Assembly (NCBI GenBank): GCA_902545635.1
Contig: CACCGT010000008.1
Span: forward strand, 1 to 59,876
Direction: 5' to 3'
Length of the DNA: 59,876 nucleotides
Origin: an uncultured Pelagibacteraceae bacterium
Lineage (GTDB): Bacteria > Pseudomonadota > Alphaproteobacteria > Pelagibacterales > Pelagibacteraceae
The position numbers were made by a program, and so were the translations under genes. Numbering within the stretch: the first letter of the stretch is position 1; the number at the start of each line of letters is the position of its first letter. The notes below the pieces were generated by a model that saw nothing but the letters and a program-made list of their open reading frames with translations, was not told the origin of the DNA and ran no database searches. Of this stretch, positions 42,529 to 51,981 are shown one piece after another.

Positions 42529-42666
42529 ATGACAAAATTTATATCTTCTATAAAAAATATTATTGGTCTCAAGAAGCCAAACTATAGAAAAATTAAAAAG
42601 AAGAATAATAAAGTTTATACAATGAATAAAAGAGGACAATATTGGTTTATTTCATATTACCAATAA
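42529..42666 (+). CDS. Small basic ORF, 45 residues, unknown
   Basis: ATG 42529 opens MTKFISSIKNIIGLKKPNYR and the frame ends at TAA 42664-42666, giving 45 residues with about 12 lysine or arginine and an aromatic C-terminus QYWFISYYQ. The mixed composition, a basic middle and an aromatic end are not what random A/T-rich DNA usually gives. There is no clear ribosome site. It occupies the gap between glnA and the convergent sufA. I recognise no family; it may be spurious. Confidence 0.4.
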   Translation: MTKFISSIKNIIGLKKPNYRKIKKKNNKVYTMNKRGQYWFISYYQ

Positions 42667-42672
42667 ATAGAA

Positions 42673-43008
42673 TTAAATTTTAAAGGACTCTCCACATCCA
42701 CATCTTTCAGTTTCGTTTGGATTATTGAATACAAACTGAGAGGAAAATTCCTCTTGTTTATAATCCATCTCTGTTCCAAATAAGTACATAACTGCTGCAG
42801 AGTCTATAAATACCTTTACTCCTTTATCTTCTATAACTTCGTCATTAGGATAAACTTTATTGGTATATTCCATTACGTATGACATTCCTGCACAGCCTCC
42901 AGATTTGACTCCAACTCTCACTCCAATTGAGTCATTGCTTGCTGATGACATGATTTCTTTAATCCTTATAGCTGCTTGGTCACTTAATGAAATTATTTGT
43001 TTTGTCAT
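42673..43008 (-). CDS. sufA: A-type iron-sulfur carrier/scaffold (SufA/IscA family)
   Basis: 111 residues. The three conserved cysteines are present: GGCAGMSYVMEY and the C-terminal RCGCGESF. Such proteins receive clusters from SufBCD and pass them to apo-enzymes. Last gene in the suf operon; its start overlaps the SufT stop by 4 bases. ErpA and IscA share the fold, but operon position favours SufA. Confidence 0.9.
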   Translation of the reverse strand: MTKQIISLSDQAAIRIKEIMSSASNDSIGVRVGVKSGGCAGMSYVMEYTNKVYPNDEVIEDKGVKVFIDSAAVMYLFGTEMDYKQEEFSSQFVFNNPNETERCGCGESFKI

Positions 43009-43307
43009 AAATTTAATTCTAGTTTTGCTGCCTCAGACATCATTGATTTATCCCATGGTGGTTCCCACACCAAATCTAACTCAACTTTGTCAACTTCATC
43101 TAGTTGCATGATACTATCTTTGACCTCTTTAGGCAAACTTTCAGCAACTGGACAATTAGGAGTGGTTAAAGTCATTTTAACGCTTACATGTTTTTTATTT
43201 ATAATAATATCATATATTAATCCTAGCTCATAAATGTTTACCGGTATCTCAGGATCATAAATTTTTTTTATTTCGTTTATTACTTTTTCTTTTAATTCCA
43301 TAATCAA
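43005..43307 (-). CDS. sufT: SufT/MIP18-family (DUF59) iron-sulfur assembly factor
   Basis: 100 residues. KIYDPEIPVNIYELGLIYDI is the hallmark DUF59 block, followed by LTTPNCPVAE with the conserved cysteine and VELDLVWEPPWDKSMMSE at the C-terminus. Members help maturation of cluster-dependent enzymes when demand is high. It overlaps sufU and sufA by 4 bases each within the operon. Confidence 0.9.
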   Translation of the reverse strand: MIMELKEKVINEIKKIYDPEIPVNIYELGLIYDIIINKKHVSVKMTLTTPNCPVAESLPKEVKDSIMQLDEVDKVELDLVWEPPWDKSMMSEAAKLELNL

Positions 43308-43768
43308 TCTTCTGTACTTGCTATTTCTTTAGAATTATTCATTGCAGAGGTTAGTGTATGCCAAGATAGAGTTGCACATTTTACTCTCATTGGGTATTGT
43401 TTTACTCCAGATAAACACATCAGTTTTGTTTTTTCATCTTCACTTAAAAGCTGTGTATTTAATTCATCTTTCTCTTTTATCATGTCCAAAAAGTCTGTAA
43501 CAATCTCTTTTACTTCCTTTTCTTCTTTTCCTCTTACTAAATCTGTCATAATTGATGCTGAAGCCATTGTAATTGCACAACCATTCCCTTCAAAAGAAAT
43601 GTCTTCAACTTTATTATTGTCATTAAGTTTTAAGTAAATATGAACATTGTCTCCGCATAATGGATTGTTTCCTTTTGCATCCCTAGTAAAATTATCTGTT
43701 TTTCTTAAATTTCTAGGATTCTTTCCGTGTTCTAAAATAATTTCTTGATATAATTCTTTTAAATTCAT
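43304..43768 (-). CDS. sufU: SufU-type sulfur acceptor/scaffold
   Basis: 154 residues with C38 (NPLCGDN), D40, C64 (GNGCAIT) and C131 (RVKCATLSWHT). A roughly 20-residue insertion between the second and third cysteine, containing KLMCLSGVKQYP, distinguishes SufU from IscU. SufU binds zinc and accepts persulfide from SufS to feed SufBCD. It overlaps sufS by 4 bases. This gene replaces SufE as the partner of SufS in this operon. Confidence 0.9.
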   Translation of the reverse strand: MNLKELYQEIILEHGKNPRNLRKTDNFTRDAKGNNPLCGDNVHIYLKLNDNNKVEDISFEGNGCAITMASASIMTDLVRGKEEKEVKEIVTDFLDMIKEKDELNTQLLSEDEKTKLMCLSGVKQYPMRVKCATLSWHTLTSAMNNSKEIASTED

Positions 43769-44985
43769 TTTAAATTAAATATCTTTTTGCAATTATTTAT
43801 CGATTTATTAAGTTGATCAATATCATCTTTAGTATTGTAAACTCCAAAAGATGCTCTAGCGGTTGCAGGTAAACCCAACTTCTCATGAAGTATTTGACAA
43901 CAATGATGGCCAGCTCTAATTGCTACTCCATCCTCATCTAAAATTGTAGCTATATCATGAGGATGAATTCCTTCTATCGTAAATGATATAACTCCACCTT
44001 TGTTTTTAGGGTTGCCAATAATATTTACTGAATTGTTCTTGCCTAAAAGTTCAACAGCATAATCAAGTAACTCTTTTTCGTGTTTCTCAATGTTTTCAAT
44101 TCCAATTTTTTCAAGAAATTTAATAGATTCGTTAAAAGCTATTACTTGAGCAGTTGCCATAGTTCCTGCCTCATATTTATTAGGTAACTCTCCATAAGAA
44201 ATACCCTTTTTCTTCACCTCTCTTATCATTCCTCCACCACCTTGATATGGAGGAAGATCTTCTAACCATTTCTTTTTTGCATAAAGCACTCCAATTCCGG
44301 TAGGTCCGTACATTTTATGACCAGAAATTGCGTAAAAATCGCAATCTAAATCCTGCATATCTAATTTTAAATGAGGCGCTCCTTGGCAACCATCAACTAA
44401 TACAGGAATACCTTTTGAATGAGCAAAGTTTACAATTTCTTTGATTGGAAGTATTGCTCCAGTCACATTCGATAAATGTGTTACACATATAATTTTAGTT
44501 CTATCAGTTATTTTTTTTTTAATTTCTTCCAATGTTACTTCACCTTGGTCATTTACTTCAGCAAATTCAATATTTATTTTTTTTGATTTTCTTAAAAAAT
44601 GCCATGGAACATAATTAGAATGGTGCTCTAATTCTGTAATTAATACTTCATCACCTTCATCAAGATATTTTTGGCCAAATGTATTTGCTACAAGATTTAT
44701 TGCCTCTGTTGCACCTTTTGTAAAAACAATTTCATTTTTATCAGATGCATTTATATATTTTTGTACAGAAGTTCTTGTTTGCTCATATAAATTTGTTGCT
44801 GCCACTGCTAAATAATGAACACTTCTACCAACATTTGAAAATTCCTTAGAATAAAAATCATATATTCTATCAATTACTATTCTTGGTTTTTGAGAAGAGT
44901 TAGCGCTATCTAGATAAACAAGATCATTATTTTGTACTTTATTATCAAAAATAGGAAATTCTTTTTTAATTTGGTCTATATTCAT
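43765..44985 (-). CDS. sufS: Cysteine desulfurase SufS
   Basis: 406 residues, group II. PLP lysine K224 lies in YAISGHKMYGPTGIG, the cofactor-stacking histidine in ITELEHHSN, and the catalytic cysteine C362 in IRAGHHCCQ. It removes sulfur from cysteine as an enzyme persulfide for cluster assembly. Its start overlaps the sufD stop and its stop overlaps the sufU start, each by 4 bases, so the operon is translationally coupled. Confidence 0.95.
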   Translation of the reverse strand: MNIDQIKKEFPIFDNKVQNNDLVYLDSANSSQKPRIVIDRIYDFYSKEFSNVGRSVHYLAVAATNLYEQTRTSVQKYINASDKNEIVFTKGATEAINLVANTFGQKYLDEGDEVLITELEHHSNYVPWHFLRKSKKINIEFAEVNDQGEVTLEEIKKKITDRTKIICVTHLSNVTGAILPIKEIVNFAHSKGIPVLVDGCQGAPHLKLDMQDLDCDFYAISGHKMYGPTGIGVLYAKKKWLEDLPPYQGGGGMIREVKKKGISYGELPNKYEAGTMATAQVIAFNESIKFLEKIGIENIEKHEKELLDYAVELLGKNNSVNIIGNPKNKGGVISFTIEGIHPHDIATILDEDGVAIRAGHHCCQILHEKLGLPATARASFGVYNTKDDIDQLNKSINNCKKIFNLK

Positions 44986-46226
44986 TCTTTTAATCCCATA
45001 ATATTTTTAATTAAATTTTTAATTTCATTATCAGTAATTTTTTCAACAACATCCAATAAGAAACCATTTATTAAAAGTTTTTTTGCTTCCTTATAATTAA
45101 GACCTCTAGACATTAGATAAAAAATAGAGTCATGATTTAAACTTCCTGAGGCAGATCCATGTGAACATTTTACATCGTCTGCATAGATTTCTAATTCTGG
45201 TTTTGCATTAAACTCAGAATTATCACTGAGTAAAATTGCTTTACTCAATTGATATCCATCAGTTTTTTGTGCATTAGATTTAACAAATATTTTACCTTGA
45301 TAAGCTGATTTTGTATTTTCTCCTAAAACGCTTTTAATTAATTGATAACTTTTAGTATTTTCATTTAAATGGTTGATAGATGTTCTGATTTCATGATTTT
45401 TATTATTATCTAAATTGAATATACCATTTACAAATGCTGAAGAGTATTTGCCAATTAAATTACAATTAATTTCATTTTTGATAAAGCTGGAACCTAATGA
45501 TAAAATAAAATTTTCTGCAACACTGTTAGTATCTAGATTAATATTATTATATGAGTATTTAATATTATTATTTTCTTTTTTATCTAATTTGTAATTCTTA
45601 AGTATTGCATCTTTTGCTAAATTAAAATTATAAACAATATTGACAAAATTACTTTCAGATTTATCGATTGAATAATCTATTATTTTAAGAGACGAGTTAG
45701 ATTTTAAATCAAAGTCTAATCTGATATTAATATTTTTTGAACTAATTTTACTATTTGTTAAAATATATATAATTACTGGTTTTTTTACAGTGTAATGCTC
45801 TTTTACCTGAATTTTATAATATTTACTTGTTAATGCTGAGTTTAAATCAACAAGCGAATTTATATCATTAAGTAAACTTTCATTGTCAAATTGATCTTTT
45901 ATTTCAAATTTATCATTTTCTTCATATTTGAAATCTATTTTCTCTATTCTTCCATTAATAAAAACAATCTTATTATGTTCTAAACCATCTACATATATTT
46001 TAGGATCTACCTCATTTGGTAAGTTTTCATTAAAATAATCTAAATTTTCAATATTTGATTTTATAGCTTGATTTAGGTCTAAAAACTTCCAATCTTCATT
46101 TTTTTTACCAGGAAAACCATTTTGAATAAATTTATTTAAATACTTTTCTTTTTTTATAATTTCTTTTTCAGAAAAATTAGAGCTCTCAATTATTTTTTTA
46201 AAATCTGTTCTTAATTGTTTTTCCAT
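44982..46226 (-). CDS. sufD: Iron-sulfur assembly protein SufD
   Basis: 414 residues with a divergent N-terminal half and the conserved C-terminal part: KTDGYQLSKAILL, EIYADDVKCSHGSASGSLNH with the conserved cysteine and histidine, and FYLMSRGLNYKEAKKLLING. SufD forms the scaffold with SufB and SufC and is needed for iron entry. It lies directly between sufC (0-base gap) and sufS. The sequence is unusually rich in asparagine and lysine, reflecting genome composition. Confidence 0.93.
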   Translation of the reverse strand: MEKQLRTDFKKIIESSNFSEKEIIKKEKYLNKFIQNGFPGKKNEDWKFLDLNQAIKSNIENLDYFNENLPNEVDPKIYVDGLEHNKIVFINGRIEKIDFKYEENDKFEIKDQFDNESLLNDINSLVDLNSALTSKYYKIQVKEHYTVKKPVIIYILTNSKISSKNINIRLDFDLKSNSSLKIIDYSIDKSESNFVNIVYNFNLAKDAILKNYKLDKKENNNIKYSYNNINLDTNSVAENFILSLGSSFIKNEINCNLIGKYSSAFVNGIFNLDNNKNHEIRTSINHLNENTKSYQLIKSVLGENTKSAYQGKIFVKSNAQKTDGYQLSKAILLSDNSEFNAKPELEIYADDVKCSHGSASGSLNHDSIFYLMSRGLNYKEAKKLLINGFLLDVVEKITDNEIKNLIKNIMGLKE

Positions 46227-46961
46227 TTAACTAAAGCTTTTGTAACCTTTCTTTTCTAACTCAACAGCTAACTCTGCACCTCCAGATTTAACAATTTTTC
46301 CATTCATTAGGACATGTACAAAATCTGGTTTTATGTAATCGAGTAATCTTTGGTAATGTGTTATTATAAGAAAAGAATTATTTTCTTTTCTTAGTGAGTT
46401 TACTCCATCAGCAACAATTCTTAGTGCATCTATATCTAAACCTGAGTCAGTTTCATCAAGTATAGAAAGTTTTGGGTTCAGTATTGTCATTTGTAAAATT
46501 TCATTCTTTTTCTTTTCTCCTCCAGAAAAACCAACATTTAATTGTCTATTTAATTTTTCTTCATCAAATTTTAAATTTTTTGCTTTTTCTTTTACTAATT
46601 TTAGAAACTCAATAGCATCGAGCTGCTTTTCCCCTCTTGCCTTCCTTACAGCATTTAGTGAAGTTTTTAAAAATATGTTTGTATTTACTCCAGGGATTTC
46701 TAAAGGATATTGAAATGCTAAAAATATTCCTTTATGTGCCCTTTCTTCGGTTTCAAGTTCAAATAAATTATTATCTTCAAATAATATTTCTCCAGAAACA
46801 TCGTAACCTTTCTTCCCTGATAAAATATTTGATAGGGTACTTTTACCAGAACCATTTGGGCCCATGATTGCATGAACTTCACCTGGATTTATATTGAGAG
46901 AGAATCCATTCAAAATAGGTTTATCTTCAACCTTAGCATTTAAATTAGTTATTTTAAGCAT
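46227..46961 (-). CDS. sufC: Iron-sulfur assembly ATPase SufC
   Basis: 244 residues of an ABC-type ATPase: Walker A GPNGSGKSTLS, Q-loop AFQYPLEIPGV, signature GFSGGEKKKNEILQM and Walker B LSILDETDSGLDIDALR. The ETDSGLD variant and the GYDVSGEI insertion mark SufC. It drives conformational change in the SufB-SufD scaffold. It sits directly between sufB and sufD with no spacer. Confidence 0.97.
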   Translation of the reverse strand: MLKITNLNAKVEDKPILNGFSLNINPGEVHAIMGPNGSGKSTLSNILSGKKGYDVSGEILFEDNNLFELETEERAHKGIFLAFQYPLEIPGVNTNIFLKTSLNAVRKARGEKQLDAIEFLKLVKEKAKNLKFDEEKLNRQLNVGFSGGEKKKNEILQMTILNPKLSILDETDSGLDIDALRIVADGVNSLRKENNSFLIITHYQRLLDYIKPDFVHVLMNGKIVKSGGAELAVELEKKGYKSFS

Positions 46962-48398
46962 TTAACCAACACTTCCCTCTAAACTAATTCCAACTAATTT
47001 TTGTGCCTCAACAGCAAACTCCATAGGTAGTTGCTGTAAAACTTCTTTGCAGAAACCATTCACAATTAAACCAACTGCATCCTCACTATTTAAACCTCTT
47101 TGTTGGCAATAATGTAACTGATCTTCACTAATTTTTGATGTTGTTGCTTCATGAGCAATGTTAGATTCTGAATTCTTATTCTTTATGTAAGGAACCGTGT
47201 GAGCTCCACATTTATTACCCATCAAAAGAGAGTCACATTGAGTATAATTACTTGAATTTTTTGCATTTTTTGAAATATCAACTAAACCTCTATAAGTCAT
47301 ATCTGAATATCCGGCGCTTATCCCCTTCGAAATGATCTTGCTTTTTGTATTTTTTCCAATGTGGATCATTTTAGTTCCTGTGTCTGCTTTTTGGTGATTA
47401 TTAGTTATCGCTATTGAGTAAAACTCTCCAATAGAATTATCTCCTTTTAAAATACAGCTTGGATATTTCCAAGTTATTGCTGATCCAGTCTCAACTTGAG
47501 TCCATGAAATTTTAGAATTTTTTCCTTGGCAAAGACCTCTCTTTGTAACGAAATTGTATATTCCGCCTTTTCCATCTTTATCTCCGGGATACCAATTTTG
47601 AACAGTAGAGTATTTAATCTCTGCATCGTCTAAAGCAACAAGCTCAACGTTTGCAGCATGTAGTTGATTTTCATCTCTCATTGGTGCGGTACAACCTTCT
47701 AGGTAGCTTACATAACTTCCTTTGTCTGCTATTATTAAGGTTCTTTCAAACTGTCCTGTATCAGAAGCGTTTATTCTAAAGTATGTGGAAAGTTCCATAG
47801 GACATCTTACACCTGGGGGAACATATACAAATGACCCATCTGTAAATACAGCAGAATTTAAAGTTGCAAAATAGTGATCAGTAATAGGAATTACTGAACC
47901 AAGATATTTTTTTACTAAATCAGGGTGCTTTTGAATTGCCTCAGAAATCGAACAAAATATTATACCTTGTTTTGTTAAAGTATCTTTAAATGTTGTTGCA
48001 ACAGATACGGAATCAAAAACAGCATCTACTGCGATCCCATTTAATCTCTTTTGTTCTTGTAAAGGTATTCCTAATTTTTTATAAGTTTCCAATAATTTAG
48101 GGTCTAATTCATCTAAATTTTTTGGTTTTTCTTTAAAACTCTTTGGAGCTGAGTAATAATATAAATCTTGATAATCTATCTTTGGATACTTCGGCTTCTG
48201 CCAGTCTGGCTCTTTTAAAACTTTTAATCTATTGTAAGCTTTTAATCTCCACTCAAGTAACCATTTAGGTTCTTTTTTAATGTTTGATATAAATTTAATT
48301 ACATCCTCATTAAGCCCTTTAGGTGCCTTAACAGTGTCAATCTCAGTTGAAAATCCGTATTTATACTCTTTTAAATCTTGTACTTGTTTGTCTCTCAT
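46962..48398 (-). CDS. sufB: Iron-sulfur assembly protein SufB
   Basis: 478 residues, as in other SufB proteins. Conserved blocks include [58 protein letters not shown] and [20 protein letters not shown], which contains the cluster-related cysteine. SufB is the scaffold on which the cluster forms. It starts 4 bases inside the end of iscR and leads the structural genes of the operon. Confidence 0.97.
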   Translation of the reverse strand: MRDKQVQDLKEYKYGFSTEIDTVKAPKGLNEDVIKFISNIKKEPKWLLEWRLKAYNRLKVLKEPDWQKPKYPKIDYQDLYYYSAPKSFKEKPKNLDELDPKLLETYKKLGIPLQEQKRLNGIAVDAVFDSVSVATTFKDTLTKQGIIFCSISEAIQKHPDLVKKYLGSVIPITDHYFATLNSAVFTDGSFVYVPPGVRCPMELSTYFRINASDTGQFERTLIIADKGSYVSYLEGCTAPMRDENQLHAANVELVALDDAEIKYSTVQNWYPGDKDGKGGIYNFVTKRGLCQGKNSKISWTQVETGSAITWKYPSCILKGDNSIGEFYSIAITNNHQKADTGTKMIHIGKNTKSKIISKGISAGYSDMTYRGLVDISKNAKNSSNYTQCDSLLMGNKCGAHTVPYIKNKNSESNIAHEATTSKISEDQLHYCQQRGLNSEDAVGLIVNGFCKEVLQQLPMEFAVEAQKLVGISLEGSVG

Positions 48399-48820
48399 AA
48401 TCTATTTGGTATTTTTTTATTTATCAAATCATTTAATGTTTTTTTCTGAAAAAAGTGATTTATGTAATCTTCTAATTCATCCCAAAGATCGTGTGTAATA
48501 CACTTCGATGATTTTCCGTTACATCCACTCTCTGAATGTTTTTCACATCCAATAGTTTTTACTTTTTCATCAACTGCAACAAATACATCAGAAATTTTTA
48601 TCTCTGATGCTTGTTTAGATAAAATATATCCACCTTTGTTGCCTCTAACACTCTTTACTATTCTATTTTTTTTTAATTTTGAAAATAGTTGTTCTAGGTA
48701 GACAAGTGAGATTCCTTGTCTAAGAGATATATCTCTTAATGAAACTGGCTCATTTAAATTAAATTTAGCCAGATCCGCAAGAGCCATTACAGCGTATCTA
48801 CCCTTACTTGATAATTTCAT
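48395..48820 (-). CDS. iscR: Rrf2-family cluster-sensing regulator IscR
   Basis: 141 residues. The winged helix occupies about 1-65 ([20 protein letters not shown], then [10 protein letters not shown]); the cluster site is C92, C100, C107 and H110 ([10 protein letters not shown] and SKCITHDLW). The spacing is longer than the C-x5-C-x5-C-xx-H of E. coli IscR, but the ligand set is complete. It should repress its own operon when its cluster is loaded. A canonical IscR site overlaps its promoter. It is the first gene of the suf operon, with a 4-base overlap into sufB. Confidence 0.93.
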   Translation of the reverse strand: MKLSSKGRYAVMALADLAKFNLNEPVSLRDISLRQGISLVYLEQLFSKLKKNRIVKSVRGNKGGYILSKQASEIKISDVFVAVDEKVKTIGCEKHSESGCNGKSSKCITHDLWDELEDYINHFFQKKTLNDLINKKIPNRL

Positions 48821-48840
48821 ATTTTCCTCAATTCACGGGA

Positions 48841-48872
48841 CTTATATATACCCGACTATTTTAGTCAAGATT
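48841..48872 (-). promoter_or_regulatory. suf operon promoter overlapped by an IscR type 1 operator
   Basis: On the minus strand -35 TTGACT (48863-48868) and -10 TATAAG (48841-48846) stand 16 bases apart. On the plus strand the inverted repeat ATACCCGACT (48848-48857), core ATTTT, then AGTCAAG (48863-48869) matches the type 1 IscR consensus nearly base for base, with a weaker outer right arm. Because the operator covers the promoter spacer and -35 box, bound IscR should block transcription of iscR-sufBCDSUTA. Confidence 0.8.
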
Positions 48873-48950
48873 AATAAACGTTTTAAAACTTGCAATTTGT
48901 CACTCATTTTTGATAGAAAAAACCTTATTTTTTTTTGAGATTAATAATCA

Positions 48951-49616
48951 ATGACATCAGTTAACAATAAAATTGTAGAAATTTTTATTCCAGGTCCTGC
49001 TGGAAGACTAGAGGCTAAGTATTATAAAAGTAAAAAAAATACCTCACCAATTGCATTAGTTTTACACCCTCATCCTCAATACGGTGGCACAATGAATAAT
49101 AAAGTTGTTGTAGACATCTTTCAAACATTTGTAGATAACGATTTTTCAGTATGTAGAGTAAATTTTAGAGGAGTTGGTAAAAGCGACGGTGAATTTGATA
49201 ATGGACAAGGAGAGCTTGCTGACGCTGCTGCTGCATTAGATTGGTTGGAAAGAGAAAATTTTGATAATTCACAATGTTGGATTTCTGGATTTTCTTTTGG
49301 ATCTTTGATCGCAATGCAACTTTTGATGAGGAGACCAGAAATTAATCGATTTATTGTTGTTTCACCACAACCCAATGTATATGACTTCTCTTTTTTGTCT
49401 CCTTGCCCTACTTCTGGGACAATGATCTATGGCAAAAAAGATGAGTTAGTTCCAATCGAGCACATCAATGATTTAAATAAAAGATTAAGTGAACAAAAAG
49501 GAATTAAGGTTGAATTCGAGCCTATACCAGATGCAAATCATTTTTTTTCAAAAAATGATTTAGCATTAATAAAATCTTTAAATAAATATATCAAAAAAGA
49601 AACAGCACTATATTAA
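48951..49616 (+). CDS. Alpha/beta hydrolase family protein
   Basis: 221 residues. LVLHPHPQYGGTMNNKVV and FRGVGKSDGEFDNGQGE are the oxyanion and cap segments; nucleophile S115 lies in ISGFSFGS, the acid in IYGKKDELVP and the histidine in DANHFF. This group is conserved in alphaproteobacteria beside different genes, and no natural substrate is known to me; short esters or lipid acyl chains are possible. It is divergent from iscR across 130 bases and ends at the base before the convergent anmK. Confidence 0.83.
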   Translation: MTSVNNKIVEIFIPGPAGRLEAKYYKSKKNTSPIALVLHPHPQYGGTMNNKVVVDIFQTFVDNDFSVCRVNFRGVGKSDGEFDNGQGELADAAAALDWLERENFDNSQCWISGFSFGSLIAMQLLMRRPEINRFIVVSPQPNVYDFSFLSPCPTSGTMIYGKKDELVPIEHINDLNKRLSEQKGIKVEFEPIPDANHFFSKNDLALIKSLNKYIKKETALY

Positions 49617-50711
49617 TTAAAAATTTTTCACTATTTTGCCTCCAATTGTAGGCAGGTCACAATTTGTTGTTGATGGAAACGATATAGGTAGATTCAAATA
49701 GGATCTTATTGCAAGGTAAGCAAAAGTTTGTGATTCTATGAAATCTCCGTCTATTTGTAAATCGTCAATTTTATATAATTTATTATTAATTTTTTTTTTT
49801 AATAAATTTATTAAATAATTATTTTTTCTACCTCCGCCACATACGTATATATCATATTCTCCTATTTTTTTTGACATGATTTCAGCTGATATTTCAGTAA
49901 TGGTTGCTGTTCCATTTTCCAATGAAAGTCCTTTAGCAAATGAAATATCAAAATCATTTGTGTCTAAAGATTTTTTAGAGTTAATTTTACTATAATAAAA
50001 ATTTTCTAAATATTGATTTAATATAAATTTATCTACTTTTCCAGATTGTGCTAAATTTCCATTTTCATCATATAAACTATTAGTATTTTTTCTTATCCAC
50101 TTGTCTATTAAACAATTTCCAGGACCTATATCCATGCTTGAAATTTTAAAATCTTTGTCAATTTTTGTTATGTTAGCAATTCCACCAATATTTAATACTG
50201 AAATCGGAACTTTTAATTTTTTTTCATTATACAATCCTCTTATTAATGATAAATGGTAAATTGGTGATAAAGGTGCTCCCTCACCTCCATTTTGAATGTC
50301 ATTTTGTCTGAAATCAAAGACAACAGTTTTCTTAATTTTTTTTGATAAAATATTTCCTAAACCAATTTGCTTAGAAATTTTTTGATCTGAATTATGGTAG
50401 ATCGTATGACCATGAAAACCTATAATCTCAAATTCAAATCTTTTTGATATTTGAATTGCTATATCTGCATGAAAATTGGTAATTTCTATCTCTAATTTTT
50501 TAATATCAACTGAATATTTTAATAAATCCTGAATTTCGAGAATATTTTCTCTTAGTTTATGAATTTTTTTTGATAGATCCATTGGATAGGGATCAAATCT
50601 ATTATATTTGATATTTATATAATCTTCTCCATTTGAACTTATAATGGAAGAATCCACACCGTCCCCTGATGTTCCGCTCATAAAACCTAGTGCTATGAAA
50701 TTTTTTCCCAT
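49617..50711 (-). CDS. anmK: Anhydro-N-acetylmuramic acid kinase AnmK
   Basis: 364 residues. GFMSGTSGDGVDSSII is the N-terminal ATP-loop signature, GFHGHTIYH and DFRQNDIQNGGEGAPLSP hold the sugar-binding and catalytic residues, and VLNIGGIANIT with CGGGRKN complete the fold. It phosphorylates and opens 1,6-anhydro-MurNAc during cell-wall recycling. It is divergent from tyrS across 46 bases, a pairing common in alphaproteobacteria. Confidence 0.94.
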   Translation of the reverse strand: MGKNFIALGFMSGTSGDGVDSSIISSNGEDYINIKYNRFDPYPMDLSKKIHKLRENILEIQDLLKYSVDIKKLEIEITNFHADIAIQISKRFEFEIIGFHGHTIYHNSDQKISKQIGLGNILSKKIKKTVVFDFRQNDIQNGGEGAPLSPIYHLSLIRGLYNEKKLKVPISVLNIGGIANITKIDKDFKISSMDIGPGNCLIDKWIRKNTNSLYDENGNLAQSGKVDKFILNQYLENFYYSKINSKKSLDTNDFDISFAKGLSLENGTATITEISAEIMSKKIGEYDIYVCGGGRKNNYLINLLKKKINNKLYKIDDLQIDGDFIESQTFAYLAIRSYLNLPISFPSTTNCDLPTIGGKIVKNF

Positions 50712-50757
50712 TATTATTTTTTTTTACTAAAATATGTATATTGTAACAATATAGAAC

Positions 50758-51981
50758 ATGAATAATTTTTTAAAAGAATTTAAAGATAGAGGATATTTTT
50801 ATCAGTGTACTGACGAAATAGGATTGTCGAAGTTATTAAATTCAAGAAGTAATAATGTATATATAGGATTTGATAGTACGGCACCAAGCTTACATGTTGG
50901 AAGTTTATTGCAGATTATGTGCCTTAGGCTTTTACAAAAACATGGGCATAGACCAATTGTACTTTTGGGTGGAGGAACAACAAGAATTGGTGATCCATCA
51001 GGAAAAAAAGAAACAAGAAAAATAATTTCTGAAAAACAAATAGAGAATAATATTAATAATATTAAAAAAGTATTTAAAATATTTCTAAAAACTGAAAATT
51101 CAAAACTAAAACCAGTTTTTGTTAATAATTATAAATGGTTAGGAAAACTCAATTATATAAAATTTTTAAGAAATATAGGTAGACATTTCACAATTAACAA
51201 GATGTTAAGCTTTGATAGTGTAAAATTGAGATTGGAGAGAGAACAATCATTAAGTTATATGGAGTTTAATTACATGATTTTGCAAGCATATGATTTTTAT
51301 GAGCTCAATAAAACAAATAAATGCAACCTTCAAATTGGTGGATCCGATCAATGGGGAAATATAGTAAATGGTGTTGAATTAATAAAACGAGAATCTGGAA
51401 ATCAAGCTTATGGTTTAACTACACCACTTATAACCTTAGCATCAGGTACAAAAATGGGTAAAACAGAACAAGGAGCTGTGTGGCTTAATAAAGATATGTT
51501 ATCACCTTATGATTATTGGCAGTTTTGGAGAAATACTGACGATCGTGACGTGTTAAAGTTTTTAAAGATGTTTACAGATTTGTCATTAAACGAAATAGAA
51601 AACATAAAAGATAAAAACATAAATGACTTGAAAATACTACTAGCCAATAATGCAACTGAAATGCTTCATGGAAAAAAAGAAGCAAAAAAATCTGAAAAAC
51701 TTGCTAAAAATACATTTAAAGAAAACTCTACAGGTGAAAATCTTCCAGGAATAAAAATTAAAAACGATATTTTATCAAAAAATATAGTTGAAGTAATTTC
51801 ATTTGTTAATAACAGTATCTCAAAATCAGAAATAAGAAGATTAATTAAATCTAACGCTGTTAAAATAGACAATAAAAATATTCAAAACGAAAAATATGTT
51901 ATTGATCCAAATCAATTCACAGATAAAGGTTTTATAAAGTTATCTATTGGTAAGAAAAAACACTATAAAATTATGAATTAA
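50758..51981 (+). CDS. tyrS: Tyrosyl-tRNA synthetase
   Basis: 407 residues. HIGH-type motif at H46-G48 (APSLHVGSL), tyrosine pocket GFDSTAP and QIGGSDQWGN, KMSKS-type loop K232-T236 (KMGKT) and a C-terminal S4 RNA-binding domain around SKSEIRRLIKSNAVKIDNKN. It charges tRNA(Tyr) with tyrosine. The stop overlaps the end of the convergent AsmA-like gene by 4 bases. Standard bacterial length and layout. Confidence 0.97.
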   Translation: MNNFLKEFKDRGYFYQCTDEIGLSKLLNSRSNNVYIGFDSTAPSLHVGSLLQIMCLRLLQKHGHRPIVLLGGGTTRIGDPSGKKETRKIISEKQIENNINNIKKVFKIFLKTENSKLKPVFVNNYKWLGKLNYIKFLRNIGRHFTINKMLSFDSVKLRLEREQSLSYMEFNYMILQAYDFYELNKTNKCNLQIGGSDQWGNIVNGVELIKRESGNQAYGLTTPLITLASGTKMGKTEQGAVWLNKDMLSPYDYWQFWRNTDDRDVLKFLKMFTDLSLNEIENIKDKNINDLKILLANNATEMLHGKKEAKKSEKLAKNTFKENSTGENLPGIKIKNDILSKNIVEVISFVNNSISKSEIRRLIKSNAVKIDNKNIQNEKYVIDPNQFTDKGFIKLSIGKKKHYKIMN

